In this document: positions 44,086 to 52,824 of the stretch, one piece after another
How the letters are laid out: every line of letters starts with the position of its first letter
How positions within the stretch are numbered: the stretch's first letter is position 1
Assembly (NCBI RefSeq): GCF_038593855.1
Contig: NZ_CP151996.1
Coordinates: forward strand, 372,001-436,000
Length of the DNA: 64,000 bases
Origin: Lysinibacillus sp. FSL M8-0337
Lineage (GTDB): Bacteria; Bacillota; Bacilli; Bacillales_A; Planococcaceae
Reading direction: 5' to 3'
Made by a program: the position numbers and the translations under genes
The notes under the pieces: generated by a model
Database searches by the model: none
What the model was told of the DNA's origin: nothing
The model's input: the letters and a program-made list of their open reading frames with translations, nothing else

Positions 44086-44742
44086 GTGCCTATGGTAAAA
44101 AAAACGTTAAAACAAAGAATTGTAGATGCTTCTGTAGTACTGTTTCAGCAAGATGGCTATCATAATGTAACGGTTGAACGCATTGTGGAGTATATTGGCG
44201 CATCAAAAGGTGGGTTTTATCATAATTTTAAATCGAAAGATGAATTGTTGTATGAGGTTCATGATGTATTTATTTCCTATGTAATTAAACAGTCACAGGA
44301 AGCGTATGACAAATACGATACACCGATTCAACGCTTATGTGCAATGCTTCAAACGCTGACACAAGTGTTTGATGTGTACCAATCTCATATTACCGTATTT
44401 TATGAGGAAAGCCGTTCTTTATCAGAAGAATATAGTGCAATCATCCATAAGAAGCGGGATCAATATCGGGATATTTTACAAAAGGTAATTGAAGAAGGGC
44501 AGCAGACAAAGGATTTTCGTGCGGAATTGCCTTGTACAATTGTAACTATGGCCATTGTAGGGATGATCAACTGGACATATATGTGGTTTAAACAAACGGG
44601 TCCATTAACAATGGAGGAAATTACAGAAGTATTTACAGATATGATATTACGTGCAATTGTGACAGACCAAGCTATGGAAGAAGCAACTCAATTTATGGTA
44701 AAGATGAAGCCAGAAGAACAAGCTGGTTTTATTAATGTTTAA
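44086..44742 (+). CDS. TetR-family regulator of the leucine-degradation operon
   Basis: This 218-residue regulator has an N-terminal TetR DNA-binding domain (LKQRIVDASVVLFQQDGYHN then VTVERIVEYIGASKGGFYHNF, the recognition helix) and a helical ligand-binding C-terminus (TetR_C type, with MINWTYMWFKQTGPL). TetR proteins controlling acyl-CoA pathways usually respond to CoA thioesters. Its position immediately upstream of the operon, with an 18-bp perfect palindrome in the 88-base gap, makes it the likely repressor. The GTG at 44086 has better spacing from AAGGAT than the ATG at 44092; either is possible. Confidence 0.87.
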   Translation: MPMVKKTLKQRIVDASVVLFQQDGYHNVTVERIVEYIGASKGGFYHNFKSKDELLYEVHDVFISYVIKQSQEAYDKYDTPIQRLCAMLQTLTQVFDVYQSHITVFYEESRSLSEEYSAIIHKKRDQYRDILQKVIEEGQQTKDFRAELPCTIVTMAIVGMINWTYMWFKQTGPLTMEEITEVFTDMILRAIVTDQAMEEATQFMVKMKPEEQAGFINV

Positions 44743-44745
44743 TAC

Positions 44746-44763
44746 AGACCGACTAGTCGGTCT
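44746..44763. promoter_or_regulatory. 18-bp perfect palindrome, probable TetR operator
   Basis: AGACCGACTAGTCGGTCT is an uninterrupted palindrome beginning three bases after the tetR stop codon and 68 bases before the acyl-CoA dehydrogenase start. Such palindromes are typical of TetR/AcrR operators. I see no second copy upstream of tetR itself, which suggests it controls a promoter in the gap rather than autoregulation. Confidence 0.75.
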
Positions 44764-44830
44764 AAATTTTGTGTAACTGTCGTCTGAATGAATTCCGCTA
44801 TGGCAAATTGGATATTAGGGGGAAATGGGA

Positions 44831-45973
44831 ATGAACTTTGAACTAACGAAAGAGCAAGCGATGATTCGAGACATGGTACGTGATTTTGCAGAGAAAGAGA
44901 TTAAACCTTATGCTCGTGAAGTCGACGAGACATCAACAATGAGAATAGAAAGCTTTGAAAAAATGGCTGAGCTAGGCTTATTGGGTATCCCGTTTCCAGA
45001 GGAATATGGTGGTTCTGGAGGAGACACGGTTTCCTATGCAATTGCTGTTGAAGAAATTGGACGTGCGTGTGGTGGTACGGGTTTAAGCTATGCAGCAGCA
45101 GTGAGCTTAGGCGCCGCTCCTATTTATAATTTTGGTACGGAAGAGCAAAAGCGTGAATGGCTTGTTCCTTTAGCGAAAGGGGAAACATTAGGTGCTTTTG
45201 GCTTAACGGAACCTAATGCGGGGTCTGATGCTGGCGGTACACGTACAACAGCAGTTATAGACGGTGATGATTACGTAATTAACGGTGAAAAATGCTGGAT
45301 AACTAATGCAGGTCATGCGCGCCAAATTATTGTCACGGCAGTAACAGGTAAACGTGAAGATGGCAAAAAAATCATTTCATCCATTATCGTGCCAACGAAC
45401 ACCCCTGGTGTCACAATCAATTGTAATTATGACAAGATGGGTGTGCGTGGTTCCAATACTTGTGAAATTATTTTGCAAAATGTTCGCGTACCAAGAACGA
45501 ATTTATTAGGGGACGAAAAACGTGGATTCAGCCAATTTTTAAATACATTAGATGGTGGTCGTATTTCCATAGCCGCGTTATCAGTCGGCATTGCACAGTC
45601 TGCATATGAAAAGGCATTAAAATATGCGAACGAAAGAGAGCAATTTGGGGCACCAATTGCCAAGTTTCAAGCAATACAGTTTAAGTTAGCAGATATGGCA
45701 ATGGAAATTGAGCTAGCTCGTACGCTAGTACATAAAGCAGCGTGGCTTAAAGATCAGAAAAAACCATTTGCTAAAGAGGCAGCGATGGCGAAATTATTTG
45801 CTTCTGAGATGGGCTTCCGTACTTGTAATCAAGCCATTCAAATTCATGGTGGTTCAGGTTATATGAAGGAATATGATGTAGAACGTCATTTGCGTGATAT
45901 TAAGTTAATGGAAATCGGTGAAGGAACATCTGAAATTCAACGTCTCGTTATTTCTCGTCTAATTGGCTGTTAA
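44831..45973 (+). CDS. acyl-CoA dehydrogenase (yngJ-like)
   Basis: This 380-residue FAD flavoenzyme oxidises an acyl-CoA to its 2-enoyl-CoA. It has AFGLTEPNAGSDAGG (FAD/substrate loop), CWITNAG, RGSNTCEIILQNVRVP, QAIQIHGGSGYMKEYDVERHLRD and EIGEGTSEIQRL. The Glu in 'GEGTSEIQ' is where short-chain enzymes keep their catalytic base, while human isovaleryl-CoA dehydrogenase has Ala there, so branched-chain specificity is inferred from the operon and not from this residue. It is first structural gene of an operon in the same order as B. subtilis yngJ-I-H-HB-G-F-E. The ATG at 44831 (8 bases from AGGGGGA) is preferred to that at 44825. Confidence 0.88.
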   Translation: MNFELTKEQAMIRDMVRDFAEKEIKPYAREVDETSTMRIESFEKMAELGLLGIPFPEEYGGSGGDTVSYAIAVEEIGRACGGTGLSYAAAVSLGAAPIYNFGTEEQKREWLVPLAKGETLGAFGLTEPNAGSDAGGTRTTAVIDGDDYVINGEKCWITNAGHARQIIVTAVTGKREDGKKIISSIIVPTNTPGVTINCNYDKMGVRGSNTCEIILQNVRVPRTNLLGDEKRGFSQFLNTLDGGRISIAALSVGIAQSAYEKALKYANEREQFGAPIAKFQAIQFKLADMAMEIELARTLVHKAAWLKDQKKPFAKEAAMAKLFASEMGFRTCNQAIQIHGGSGYMKEYDVERHLRDIKLMEIGEGTSEIQRLVISRLIGC

Positions 45974-46004
45974 AAATTAAATAGCATATTTAAGGGGGAT
46001 TTTC

Positions 46005-47645
46005 ATGGCAGAACTTGTGTATCAAACAATTGGTCAATTGCTCGATGAACAGGCTAAAAAATATCCTAAACATGAAGCGCTCGTGTATGCAGATAGAGAC
46101 TTGCGGTTGACTTATGAGGAATTAAATCAGCAAAGTCGTTTAGTGGCAAGGGGGTTACTGTCCCTTGGTATTGAAAAAGGGGACCATATTGCCGTGTGGA
46201 CAACAAATGTTCCAGAGTGGGTACAGTTACAGTTTGGTACAGGAAAAATGGGTGCGCCAATTGTCACTGTCAACACCAATTATCGTGCCCATGAGCTGGA
46301 ATATTTACTAAGACAATCCGATGCAAAGACGATTATTTTAATCGAAAATTTTCGCGACCATTCTTTTATAAATACACTCCAAGAAATATGTCCTGAGCTT
46401 GAACATTGTGAACCGGGTAATTTGCAATCGAAGCGACTACCTCTATTAAAAAATGTTATTTTAATTGGCGAAACAAAATACCCAGGTGTCCTGAATTGGT
46501 CAGATGTATTGGCAGCTGCAAAGCAAGTAACAGAGCAGCAATTAGAGGAAATACAGGCTTCATTACATTATGATGATGTCATTAATATTCAATATACTTC
46601 AGGAACAACGGGTTTTCCAAAAGGTGTGATGTTAACACATTATAACCTAGTTAATAATGCCGTTAACATCGCTGAATGTATGCGTCTAACTTCAGAAGAT
46701 CGTTTATGTATTCCTGTGCCATTTTTCCATTGTTTCGGCTGTGTCATCGGTACACTAGCCATTACGACAAGTGGTGGAACAATGGTCCCAGTACAAGAAT
46801 ACGCACCTGAGGAAGTGTTACGAACAGTTGAAAAAGAGAAATGTACAGCATTACATGGTGTACCAACAATGTTTATAAGTGAATTGAATTTACAGAATTT
46901 TTCGTCATACGACTTATCGACATTGCGTACGGGCGTAATGGCAGGCTCTAACTGCCCAATCGAAGTCATGAAAGCGGTCATCGAAAAAATGGGGATGACT
47001 GACATAACCATTTGTTATGGTCAAACGGAATCTTCACCTGTTATTACACAAACGCGAGCAGATGATCCATTGCATTTAAAAGTAGAAACGGTCGGTCGAG
47101 CATTACCAAATCTAGAAGTTAAAATTGTTGTTCCTGGTACAGATGTGGAAGCGCCGATAAACGAGCAAGGAGAGCTGTGTACAAGAGGCTACCATGTGAT
47201 GAAAGGCTATTATAACAACCAAGAAGAAACTCAACTTGCAATCGATCAAGACGGTTGGCTGCATACGGGTGATTTAGCGACGATGGATGAGGATGGTTAT
47301 GTCAGAGTAACCGGTCGTTTGAAGGACATGATTATTCGTGGGGGAGAAAATTTATATCCACGTGAAATTGAAGAATTTTTATACACGTTCCCAAAAATTG
47401 CAGATGTGCAGGTCGCTGGTGTTCCCGATCCTAAGTATGGAGAAGAAGCGGCAGCATGGATTATTTTACGAGAAGGGGAACAGGCGACAGAAGAAGAAAT
47501 TCGAGCATTTTGTCGCGATAAAATTTCCAAACATAAAATTCCAAGACATATTTTCTTTATCGATAGCTACCCAATGACTGCTTCAGGAAAAGTACAGAAA
47601 TTTAAGCTACGCGAAGAATTTCTGGCAGCAGTGAAGGTGAAATAG
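46005..47645 (+). CDS. AMP-binding acyl-CoA synthetase (yngI-like)
   Basis: This 546-residue adenylate-forming ligase makes an acyl-CoA from acid, ATP and CoA. The P-loop-like motif is IQYTSGTTGFPKGVMLTH. ITICYGQTESSP follows, then DGWLHTGDLATMDEDGYVRV and GRLKDMIIRGGENLYPREIE (hinge), and the C-terminal catalytic Lys lies in PMTASGKVQKFKLRE. Within the operon it probably activates free branched or short acids such as isovalerate, or acetoacetate, feeding the pathway. The gap to the previous gene is 31 bases, with AAGGGGG as RBS. Confidence 0.88.
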   Translation: MAELVYQTIGQLLDEQAKKYPKHEALVYADRDLRLTYEELNQQSRLVARGLLSLGIEKGDHIAVWTTNVPEWVQLQFGTGKMGAPIVTVNTNYRAHELEYLLRQSDAKTIILIENFRDHSFINTLQEICPELEHCEPGNLQSKRLPLLKNVILIGETKYPGVLNWSDVLAAAKQVTEQQLEEIQASLHYDDVINIQYTSGTTGFPKGVMLTHYNLVNNAVNIAECMRLTSEDRLCIPVPFFHCFGCVIGTLAITTSGGTMVPVQEYAPEEVLRTVEKEKCTALHGVPTMFISELNLQNFSSYDLSTLRTGVMAGSNCPIEVMKAVIEKMGMTDITICYGQTESSPVITQTRADDPLHLKVETVGRALPNLEVKIVVPGTDVEAPINEQGELCTRGYHVMKGYYNNQEETQLAIDQDGWLHTGDLATMDEDGYVRVTGRLKDMIIRGGENLYPREIEEFLYTFPKIADVQVAGVPDPKYGEEAAAWIILREGEQATEEEIRAFCRDKISKHKIPRHIFFIDSYPMTASGKVQKFKLREEFLAAVKVK

Positions 47646-47660
47646 GAAGGGGGCAACATA

Positions 47661-49019
47661 ATGTTTAAAAAAGTATTAATTGCCAATCGTGGAGAAATTG
47701 CTAGACGGGTTATACGCACATGTAAGCGATTAAATATTCTAACGGTTGCGGTCTATTCCGAGGCGGATGCAGAAAGTTTACATGTCAAAGATGCGGACGA
47801 AGCATACTGCGTAGGTAAACCACCTGTTGTACAAAGCTATTTAAATATTGAACGCATTCTTGAAATCGCTAAGGAAAGCGGTGCTGATGCCGTACATCCA
47901 GGGTATGGCTTACTATCAGAGAACGCTGATTTTGCCAAACGTTGTACGGAGGCAGGACTCGTATTTATTGGACCAAGTGCAACTGTGATTGCGTCAATGG
48001 GCAGTAAATTAGAAGCGCGTAAAACGATGAAAGCTGCGGGTGTACCGATTGTAGAAGGGGTAGAAGCGCCTGTTAAAGATGTAACAGAAGCAGTTGAAAT
48101 CGCTTCACGCTTAGGTTATCCCATTATGCTTAAAGCCTCTGCTGGTGGTGGTGGCATCGGCATGCAACTGGTGACAGATGCAGAAGAGCTCGCAAAAGCA
48201 TTCGAGGGTAATCAGAAACGTGCACAATCATTTTTCGGTGATGGCACGATGTACATGGAACGTTTTATTGCGAATCCACATCATGTGGAAGTGCAAATTA
48301 TTGCAGATAGCAAAGGTAATGTCGTTCCGTTGTTTGAACGAGAATGCTCCATTCAACGACGCAATCAAAAAGTGGTGGAGGAAGCTCCCTCTCCATTTAT
48401 CTCTGAAGACACGAGAGCAAGGATGTTAGAAGCTTCTGTACAGGCAGTGAAGCATATCGGTTATGTCAATGCAGGAACAATAGAATATTTAGTCGATGCA
48501 GAGCAAAATTTTTATTTCTTAGAGATGAATACACGTTTGCAAGTCGAGCATCCCGTCACAGAAGAAATAACAAAACTGGATCTTGTGGAAGAGCAATTAA
48601 AAGTAGCTGCGGGACAGTCATTGAGCTTTACACGTGACAGCATTGATAAACAGGGGCATGCCATTGAAGTACGAATTTATGCAGAAAACCCTACAACGTT
48701 TTTCCCGTCTCCAGGCAAAATTACAGAACTGGTATTGCCAATAGGTGAAGGCATTCGACATGAATGCGGTGTAGAAGCAGGCACGACGGTGACGCCTTTC
48801 TATGATCCAATGATTAGTAAATTAATCGTATGGGGAGATACGCGGGCAATTGCATGTCAACGCCTTATACAGGCACTAAAGGAATATAAAATTGAAGGAA
48901 TTCAAACAAATATACCGATGCTTTTAAAAACTGTCAGTCACGAGCAATTTTTACAAGGGCATACAACAACAAAATTTGTCGAGGAATTCTATTTACCACA
49001 ATTAACAGAAACAAAATAA
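47661..49019 (+). CDS. biotin carboxylase subunit (yngH-like)
   Basis: This 452-residue protein is the ATP-grasp biotin carboxylase component of an acyl-CoA carboxylase. Its N-terminal domain is VLIANRGEIARRVIRTCKRL and VHPGYGLLSENADFA, the ATP-binding loop is MLKASAGGGGIGMQLV, and then come ERDCSIQ-like (ERECSIQRRNQKVVEE) and EMNTRLQVEHPVTE, with the catalytic Glu/Arg/Lys set. It carboxylates the biotin carried by the small protein encoded at 49213. The start lies 15 bases after the ligase stop. It should be the alpha part of methylcrotonyl-CoA carboxylase, with the beta part at 51162. Confidence 0.9.
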   Translation: MFKKVLIANRGEIARRVIRTCKRLNILTVAVYSEADAESLHVKDADEAYCVGKPPVVQSYLNIERILEIAKESGADAVHPGYGLLSENADFAKRCTEAGLVFIGPSATVIASMGSKLEARKTMKAAGVPIVEGVEAPVKDVTEAVEIASRLGYPIMLKASAGGGGIGMQLVTDAEELAKAFEGNQKRAQSFFGDGTMYMERFIANPHHVEVQIIADSKGNVVPLFERECSIQRRNQKVVEEAPSPFISEDTRARMLEASVQAVKHIGYVNAGTIEYLVDAEQNFYFLEMNTRLQVEHPVTEEITKLDLVEEQLKVAAGQSLSFTRDSIDKQGHAIEVRIYAENPTTFFPSPGKITELVLPIGEGIRHECGVEAGTTVTPFYDPMISKLIVWGDTRAIACQRLIQALKEYKIEGIQTNIPMLLKTVSHEQFLQGHTTTKFVEEFYLPQLTETK

Positions 49020-49041
49020 GACTAAGTTCAGGACATGAGCA

Positions 49042-49183
49042 TTCGTCATCCGTGCTTTAAAGTACGAGATGACGAAAAGATGTTTTCATACTGAGTAGCT
49101 TATGCAAAGCCTGGAGAGAGTAAGCATGCGTTACAAAATGATAATCAGTGTGTGGATTTAAGTGTGATTTTAAGCACTTAAAT
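49042..49183 (+). other. two hairpins in the only long intra-operon gap
   Basis: TTCGTCATC / GATGACGAA (49042-49076, with inner CGTGCTTT / AAAGTACG) and ATTTAAGTG / CACTTAAAT (49156-49183) lie in the 193-base gap between the biotin carboxylase and the biotin carrier genes. The other gaps in the operon are 31 bases or fewer. Neither is followed by a good T run, so mRNA processing or stability control is more likely than termination. Confidence 0.6.
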
Positions 49184-49212
49184 ACAGTCACTAACAATTT
49201 GGAGGGGTTAAT

Positions 49213-49425
49213 ATGGCAACAGTAAAAGCAAGCATGGCAGGAACAGTATGGAAAATCGTAGTGGCACAAGGAGAAAAGGTGACAGCGGGGCAAGATGTTG
49301 CGATTTTAGAGTCCATGAAAATGGAGATTCCTATTGCCGCTGAAGAGGATGGTATTGTCACAAAAATCATCGCGAATGAGGGCGATTTTATTAACGTAGA
49401 TGATGATATTTTAGAAATTGAATAG
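49213..49425 (+). CDS. biotin carrier protein (biotin/lipoyl attachment, yngHB-like)
   Basis: This 70-residue single-domain protein has biotin-attachment motif ESMKMEIPI, in which the Lys between two Met residues is biotinylated. The flanking GTVWKIVV.QGEKVTAGQDVA and DGIVTKIIANEGDFI hairpins are those of a complete barrel-sandwich hybrid domain. It shuttles carboxybiotin between the biotin carboxylase and carboxyltransferase subunits. As a free-standing protein it matches the small YngHB/BccP of Bacillus. Its RBS is GGAGGGG. The HMG-CoA lyase gene starts 12 bases downstream. Confidence 0.9.
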   Translation: MATVKASMAGTVWKIVVAQGEKVTAGQDVAILESMKMEIPIAAEEDGIVTKIIANEGDFINVDDDILEIE

Positions 49426-49437
49426 GGAGGCATTTCT

Positions 49438-50355
49438 ATGCACTTACCGAAGCATGTTACGTTGAAGGAAGTTGGTCCTCGTGATGGTCTGCAAAATGAA
49501 AAAGTACACATCGCAACTGAAGATAAAATACAGCTAGTAAATTTACTTAGTCAGTCGGGATTAAATTATATAGAAGTAACGTCTTTTGTTCATCCGAAGT
49601 GGATTCCACAATTGGCAGATGCGGTAGAAGTGTTGCAAGCGATTAAGCGAGAAAAAGATATAACGTACGCAGCCCTTGTGCCTAATATGCGAGGACTAGA
49701 ACGTGCATTGCTAGCGGGCATTGATGAAGCAAGCATTTTTATGTCGGCAAGTGAAAGCCATAACCAAAAAAATATTAACAAAACAATACTTGAAACATTG
49801 CCAATCTTGAAGGAAGTAGTTATTGGGGCAAAGGCTGCAAACAAGCACGTACGCGGTTATATTTCAACAGTAATTGGTTGCCCTTACGAGGGTTACATAC
49901 ACCCAGAAAAGGTTTTACAAGTTACAGATAAATTATTAGAAATGGGCGTTGATGAAATATCGCTAGGGGATACAATCGGTGTCGGCGTACCGACACAAGT
50001 TGAGTATCTTTTAGAAGAGCTGTTAAAGAGATATCCAGTTGAAAAATTTGCCATGCATTTTCATGATACGCGTGGTACAGCACTTGCCAATATTACGAAA
50101 TCCTTAGAAATGGGGATTACAAAATTTGATAGTTCCCTTGGTGGTTTAGGAGGTTGTCCTTATGCAAAAGGGGCAACCGGCAATGTTGCCACAGAAGATT
50201 TGCTGTATCTATTAGACGGCATGGGCATAGCAACCAGCGTTAACATGGAAAAGTTGCTAGATGCAGTACGATTTATCGAACAGAGGCTAGGGAAGGACGT
50301 TGCATCTAAGCAAATGGCAATTGTTCGTAATGAAGGGAGTGCGAATGTCACGTGA
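49438..50355 (+). CDS. hydroxymethylglutaryl-CoA lyase (yngG-like)
   Basis: This 305-residue TIM-barrel enzyme cleaves HMG-CoA to acetyl-CoA and acetoacetate, the last step of leucine degradation. It has VTLKEVGPRDGLQNE (metal and catalytic Asp/Arg), EVTSFVHPKWIPQLAD, ISLGDTIGVGVP, MHFHDTRGTAL (metal-binding His pair) and the Cys signature SLGGLGGCPYAKGATGN. All key residues are present. Its stop codon overlaps the next start by four bases (GTGA), implying coupled translation. Confidence 0.92.
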   Translation: MHLPKHVTLKEVGPRDGLQNEKVHIATEDKIQLVNLLSQSGLNYIEVTSFVHPKWIPQLADAVEVLQAIKREKDITYAALVPNMRGLERALLAGIDEASIFMSASESHNQKNINKTILETLPILKEVVIGAKAANKHVRGYISTVIGCPYEGYIHPEKVLQVTDKLLEMGVDEISLGDTIGVGVPTQVEYLLEELLKRYPVEKFAMHFHDTRGTALANITKSLEMGITKFDSSLGGLGGCPYAKGATGNVATEDLLYLLDGMGIATSVNMEKLLDAVRFIEQRLGKDVASKQMAIVRNEGSANVT

Positions 50356-51137
50356 CACAACAACTCGTTCAATTTGATGTATTACCAGGTAATATCGGGC
50401 TTATTACACTTTCTAGACCCGAAGCTGCAAATGCCATGTCCGTACAATTACTAAACGACCTTAGTGCGACGCTAGATAAAATAAATGCTGATCCAGTAGT
50501 GCGGGTTGTTTTACTAACGGGTGCAGGAGAAAAGGCATTTTGTGCAGGTGCTGATTTAAAAGAACGCAATGGTATGTCCGACAGACAAGTAAAACAAATT
50601 GTACAACGAATCGGCACAACCATTGCGAAAGTTGAAGCATTGGCGCAACCTGTGATTGCCGTGTTAAATGGCGTTGCATTTGGGGGCGGGCTAGAACTTG
50701 CTTTAGCTTGTGATTTACGGGTAGCAGCTACACATATAAAAGTGGGACTTACGGAAACTTCACTTGGCATTATTCCTGGGGCAGGAGGAACACAGCGCTT
50801 ACCGCGACTTATCGGCATTGGAAAAGCAAAGGAACTAATTTATACAGCACGTCGAATTGATGCCGTGGAAGCACAGCGTTTTGGTATTGTGGAATATGTC
50901 TATGAGGGGCATGAAGTGCAGGAAAGAGCGCTTCAACTTGCACTGGAAATGGCGAAAAATGCGCCGCTATCATTGATTCAGGCGAAAAATGCTATCAATA
51001 ATGGGATGGAAGTAGATTTGGCTACAGGCTTGAAAATTGAATCACTGGCCTATAGTGCACTGATTCCAACGGAAGATCGTTTGGAGGGCTTACGAGCTTT
51101 CCAAGAAAAAAGAGCACCGCAATACTTAGGGAAGTAA
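50352..51137 (+). CDS. enoyl-CoA hydratase/isomerase, probable methylglutaconyl-CoA hydratase (yngF-like)
   Basis: This 261-residue crotonase-fold protein has GAGEKAFCAGADLKE (first oxyanion-hole segment) and NGVAFGGGLELALACD (second, with the first catalytic Glu). Exactly 20 residues later comes the second Glu in GLTETSLGIIPGAGG. Both Glu residues needed for hydration are therefore kept. In this operon the expected reaction is hydration of 3-methylglutaconyl-CoA to HMG-CoA, between the carboxylase and lyase steps. It starts with GTG inside the previous stop. Confidence 0.9.
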   Translation: MTQQLVQFDVLPGNIGLITLSRPEAANAMSVQLLNDLSATLDKINADPVVRVVLLTGAGEKAFCAGADLKERNGMSDRQVKQIVQRIGTTIAKVEALAQPVIAVLNGVAFGGGLELALACDLRVAATHIKVGLTETSLGIIPGAGGTQRLPRLIGIGKAKELIYTARRIDAVEAQRFGIVEYVYEGHEVQERALQLALEMAKNAPLSLIQAKNAINNGMEVDLATGLKIESLAYSALIPTEDRLEGLRAFQEKRAPQYLGK

Positions 51138-51161
51138 TGGACTGCAAAGGGGGAATGGAAC

Positions 51162-52700
51162 ATGAGTAATATATCTACAGAAAACACATCCAATGCGATG
51201 AAAGATCAAATTTTAGCAGGGGGTTTGCCAAAATATCACGATAAAAATGCGCAACAAGGCAAGCTATTTGTCCGAGAGCGCTTGGAATTATTATTAGATG
51301 ATGGTCTTCAATCAGAGGATGGGCTATACGCAAACTGTTTAGCAGGTGATTTACCGGCAGATGGTGTGATTACAGGAATCGGTAAAATCCATGGTCGTAC
51401 AGTATGTGTGTTAGCCAATGATTCAACCATTAAAGCAGGATCATGGGGAAAACGAACTGTCGAAAAAATGATTCGTATTCAAGAAACGGCGGAGAAGCTA
51501 AATTGTCCATTATTTTATTTAGTCGATTCGGCAGGTGCGCGTATTACAGACCAACTAGAGATGTTCCCAGGGCGTCGTGGCGCAGGGCGCATTTTCTACA
51601 ATCAGGTGAAGCTTTCTGGTAAAGTGCCGCAAATTTGCTTATTGTTTGGGCCTTCAGCAGCAGGTGGCGCTTATATTCCTGCATTTTCTGATATTGTGGT
51701 GATGGTGGAAGGTAATGCCTCCATGTATTTAGGGTCACCGCGTATGGCGGAAATGGTGATTGGTGAAAAGGTAGATTTAGAGACAATGGGTGGCGCGAAA
51801 ATGCACTGTTCAGTATCGGGCTGTGGGGACGTGCTTGTAAAAACAGAGCAGGAAGCGATTGCTTATGCTCGTAAATACTTGAGCTATTTCCCGAATAACT
51901 ATGCTGAGCGTAGCAAAGTCGAAGCACCAAAGCCACCAGCATCTTTTGAAAAATCAATTGAAGACTTAATACCTAAAAATCAGAACTCGCCATTTGATAT
52001 GTATCAGTTAATTGATCGATTGATTGATGAAGATTCATTTTGTGAAATAAAGAAATTATTTGCTTCAGAATTAATAACAGGGCTTGGGCGCATTAATGGA
52101 CAATCAGTAGGGATTATAGCCAACCAACCACGTGTGAAGGGTGGCGTATTGTTCCACGATTCGGCAGATAAAGCGGCAAAATTTATTTCGTTATGTGATG
52201 CTTTTAATATACCGCTTATTTTCCTCGTAGATGTGCCGGGCTTTATGATTGGCACACAAGTTGAAAAGGCGGGTATTATCCGTCATGGTGCCAAAATGAT
52301 TTTTGCCATGAGTGAGGCAACTGTACCAAAGCTAACTGTAATTGTTCGTAAGGCGTATGGCGCGGGACTCTATGCTATGGCAGGCCCAGCCTTTGAACCG
52401 GATTGTTGTATTGCCTTATCGAGCGCACAAATTGCGGTAATGGGTCCAGAGGCAGCGATAAATGCAGTATATGCCAATAAAATTGCGGAATTGCCGAAAG
52501 AGGAACAAGCTAGCTTTATTGCGGAAAAACGGAAAGAGTATCAAGAGGAAATTGACATTTATCGCTTAGCATCTGAGCTAATTATTGATGATGTCATTGA
52601 GCCGAATGACTTACGTAGAGCACTTGAAACACGTTTGGAGTTGTATATGTCAAAATACTTGTTATTTTCACAACGAAAACATGGTGTAAATCCTGTCTAA
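51162..52700 (+). CDS. acyl-CoA carboxylase carboxyltransferase subunit (yngE-like)
   Basis: This 512-residue carboxyltransferase (beta) subunit transfers CO2 from carboxybiotin to an acyl-CoA, most likely 3-methylcrotonyl-CoA given the operon. It has the two crotonase-like halves of the family: LVDSAGARITDQLEMFPGRRG with LLFGPSAAGGAYIPA in the first, and LVDVPGFMIGTQVEKAGIIRH with RKAYGAGLYAMAGPAFEP in the second. The second resembles methylcrotonyl-CoA carboxylase more than propionyl-CoA carboxylase. It is last gene of the operon, and a terminator begins 13 bases after the stop. AAGGGGGAA precedes its ATG. Confidence 0.9.
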   Translation: MSNISTENTSNAMKDQILAGGLPKYHDKNAQQGKLFVRERLELLLDDGLQSEDGLYANCLAGDLPADGVITGIGKIHGRTVCVLANDSTIKAGSWGKRTVEKMIRIQETAEKLNCPLFYLVDSAGARITDQLEMFPGRRGAGRIFYNQVKLSGKVPQICLLFGPSAAGGAYIPAFSDIVVMVEGNASMYLGSPRMAEMVIGEKVDLETMGGAKMHCSVSGCGDVLVKTEQEAIAYARKYLSYFPNNYAERSKVEAPKPPASFEKSIEDLIPKNQNSPFDMYQLIDRLIDEDSFCEIKKLFASELITGLGRINGQSVGIIANQPRVKGGVLFHDSADKAAKFISLCDAFNIPLIFLVDVPGFMIGTQVEKAGIIRHGAKMIFAMSEATVPKLTVIVRKAYGAGLYAMAGPAFEPDCCIALSSAQIAVMGPEAAINAVYANKIAELPKEEQASFIAEKRKEYQEEIDIYRLASELIIDDVIEPNDLRRALETRLELYMSKYLLFSQRKHGVNPV

Positions 52701-52712
52701 GAGGATTTACTT

Positions 52713-52746
52713 AAATGCACCCAGTTTATGCTGGTGTGCATTTTTT
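52713..52746 (+). terminator. terminator of leucine-degradation operon
   Basis: AAATGCACCCAG pairs with CTGGTGTGCATTT, with one mismatch, followed by Ts. Confidence 0.88.
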
Positions 52747-52824
52747 GATATATTTCACCCCTTGCATGGGTATGGTCAGACATATTAAAATATGGGATGG
52801 ATAAGAGGAAGTGGGTGAATTAGC

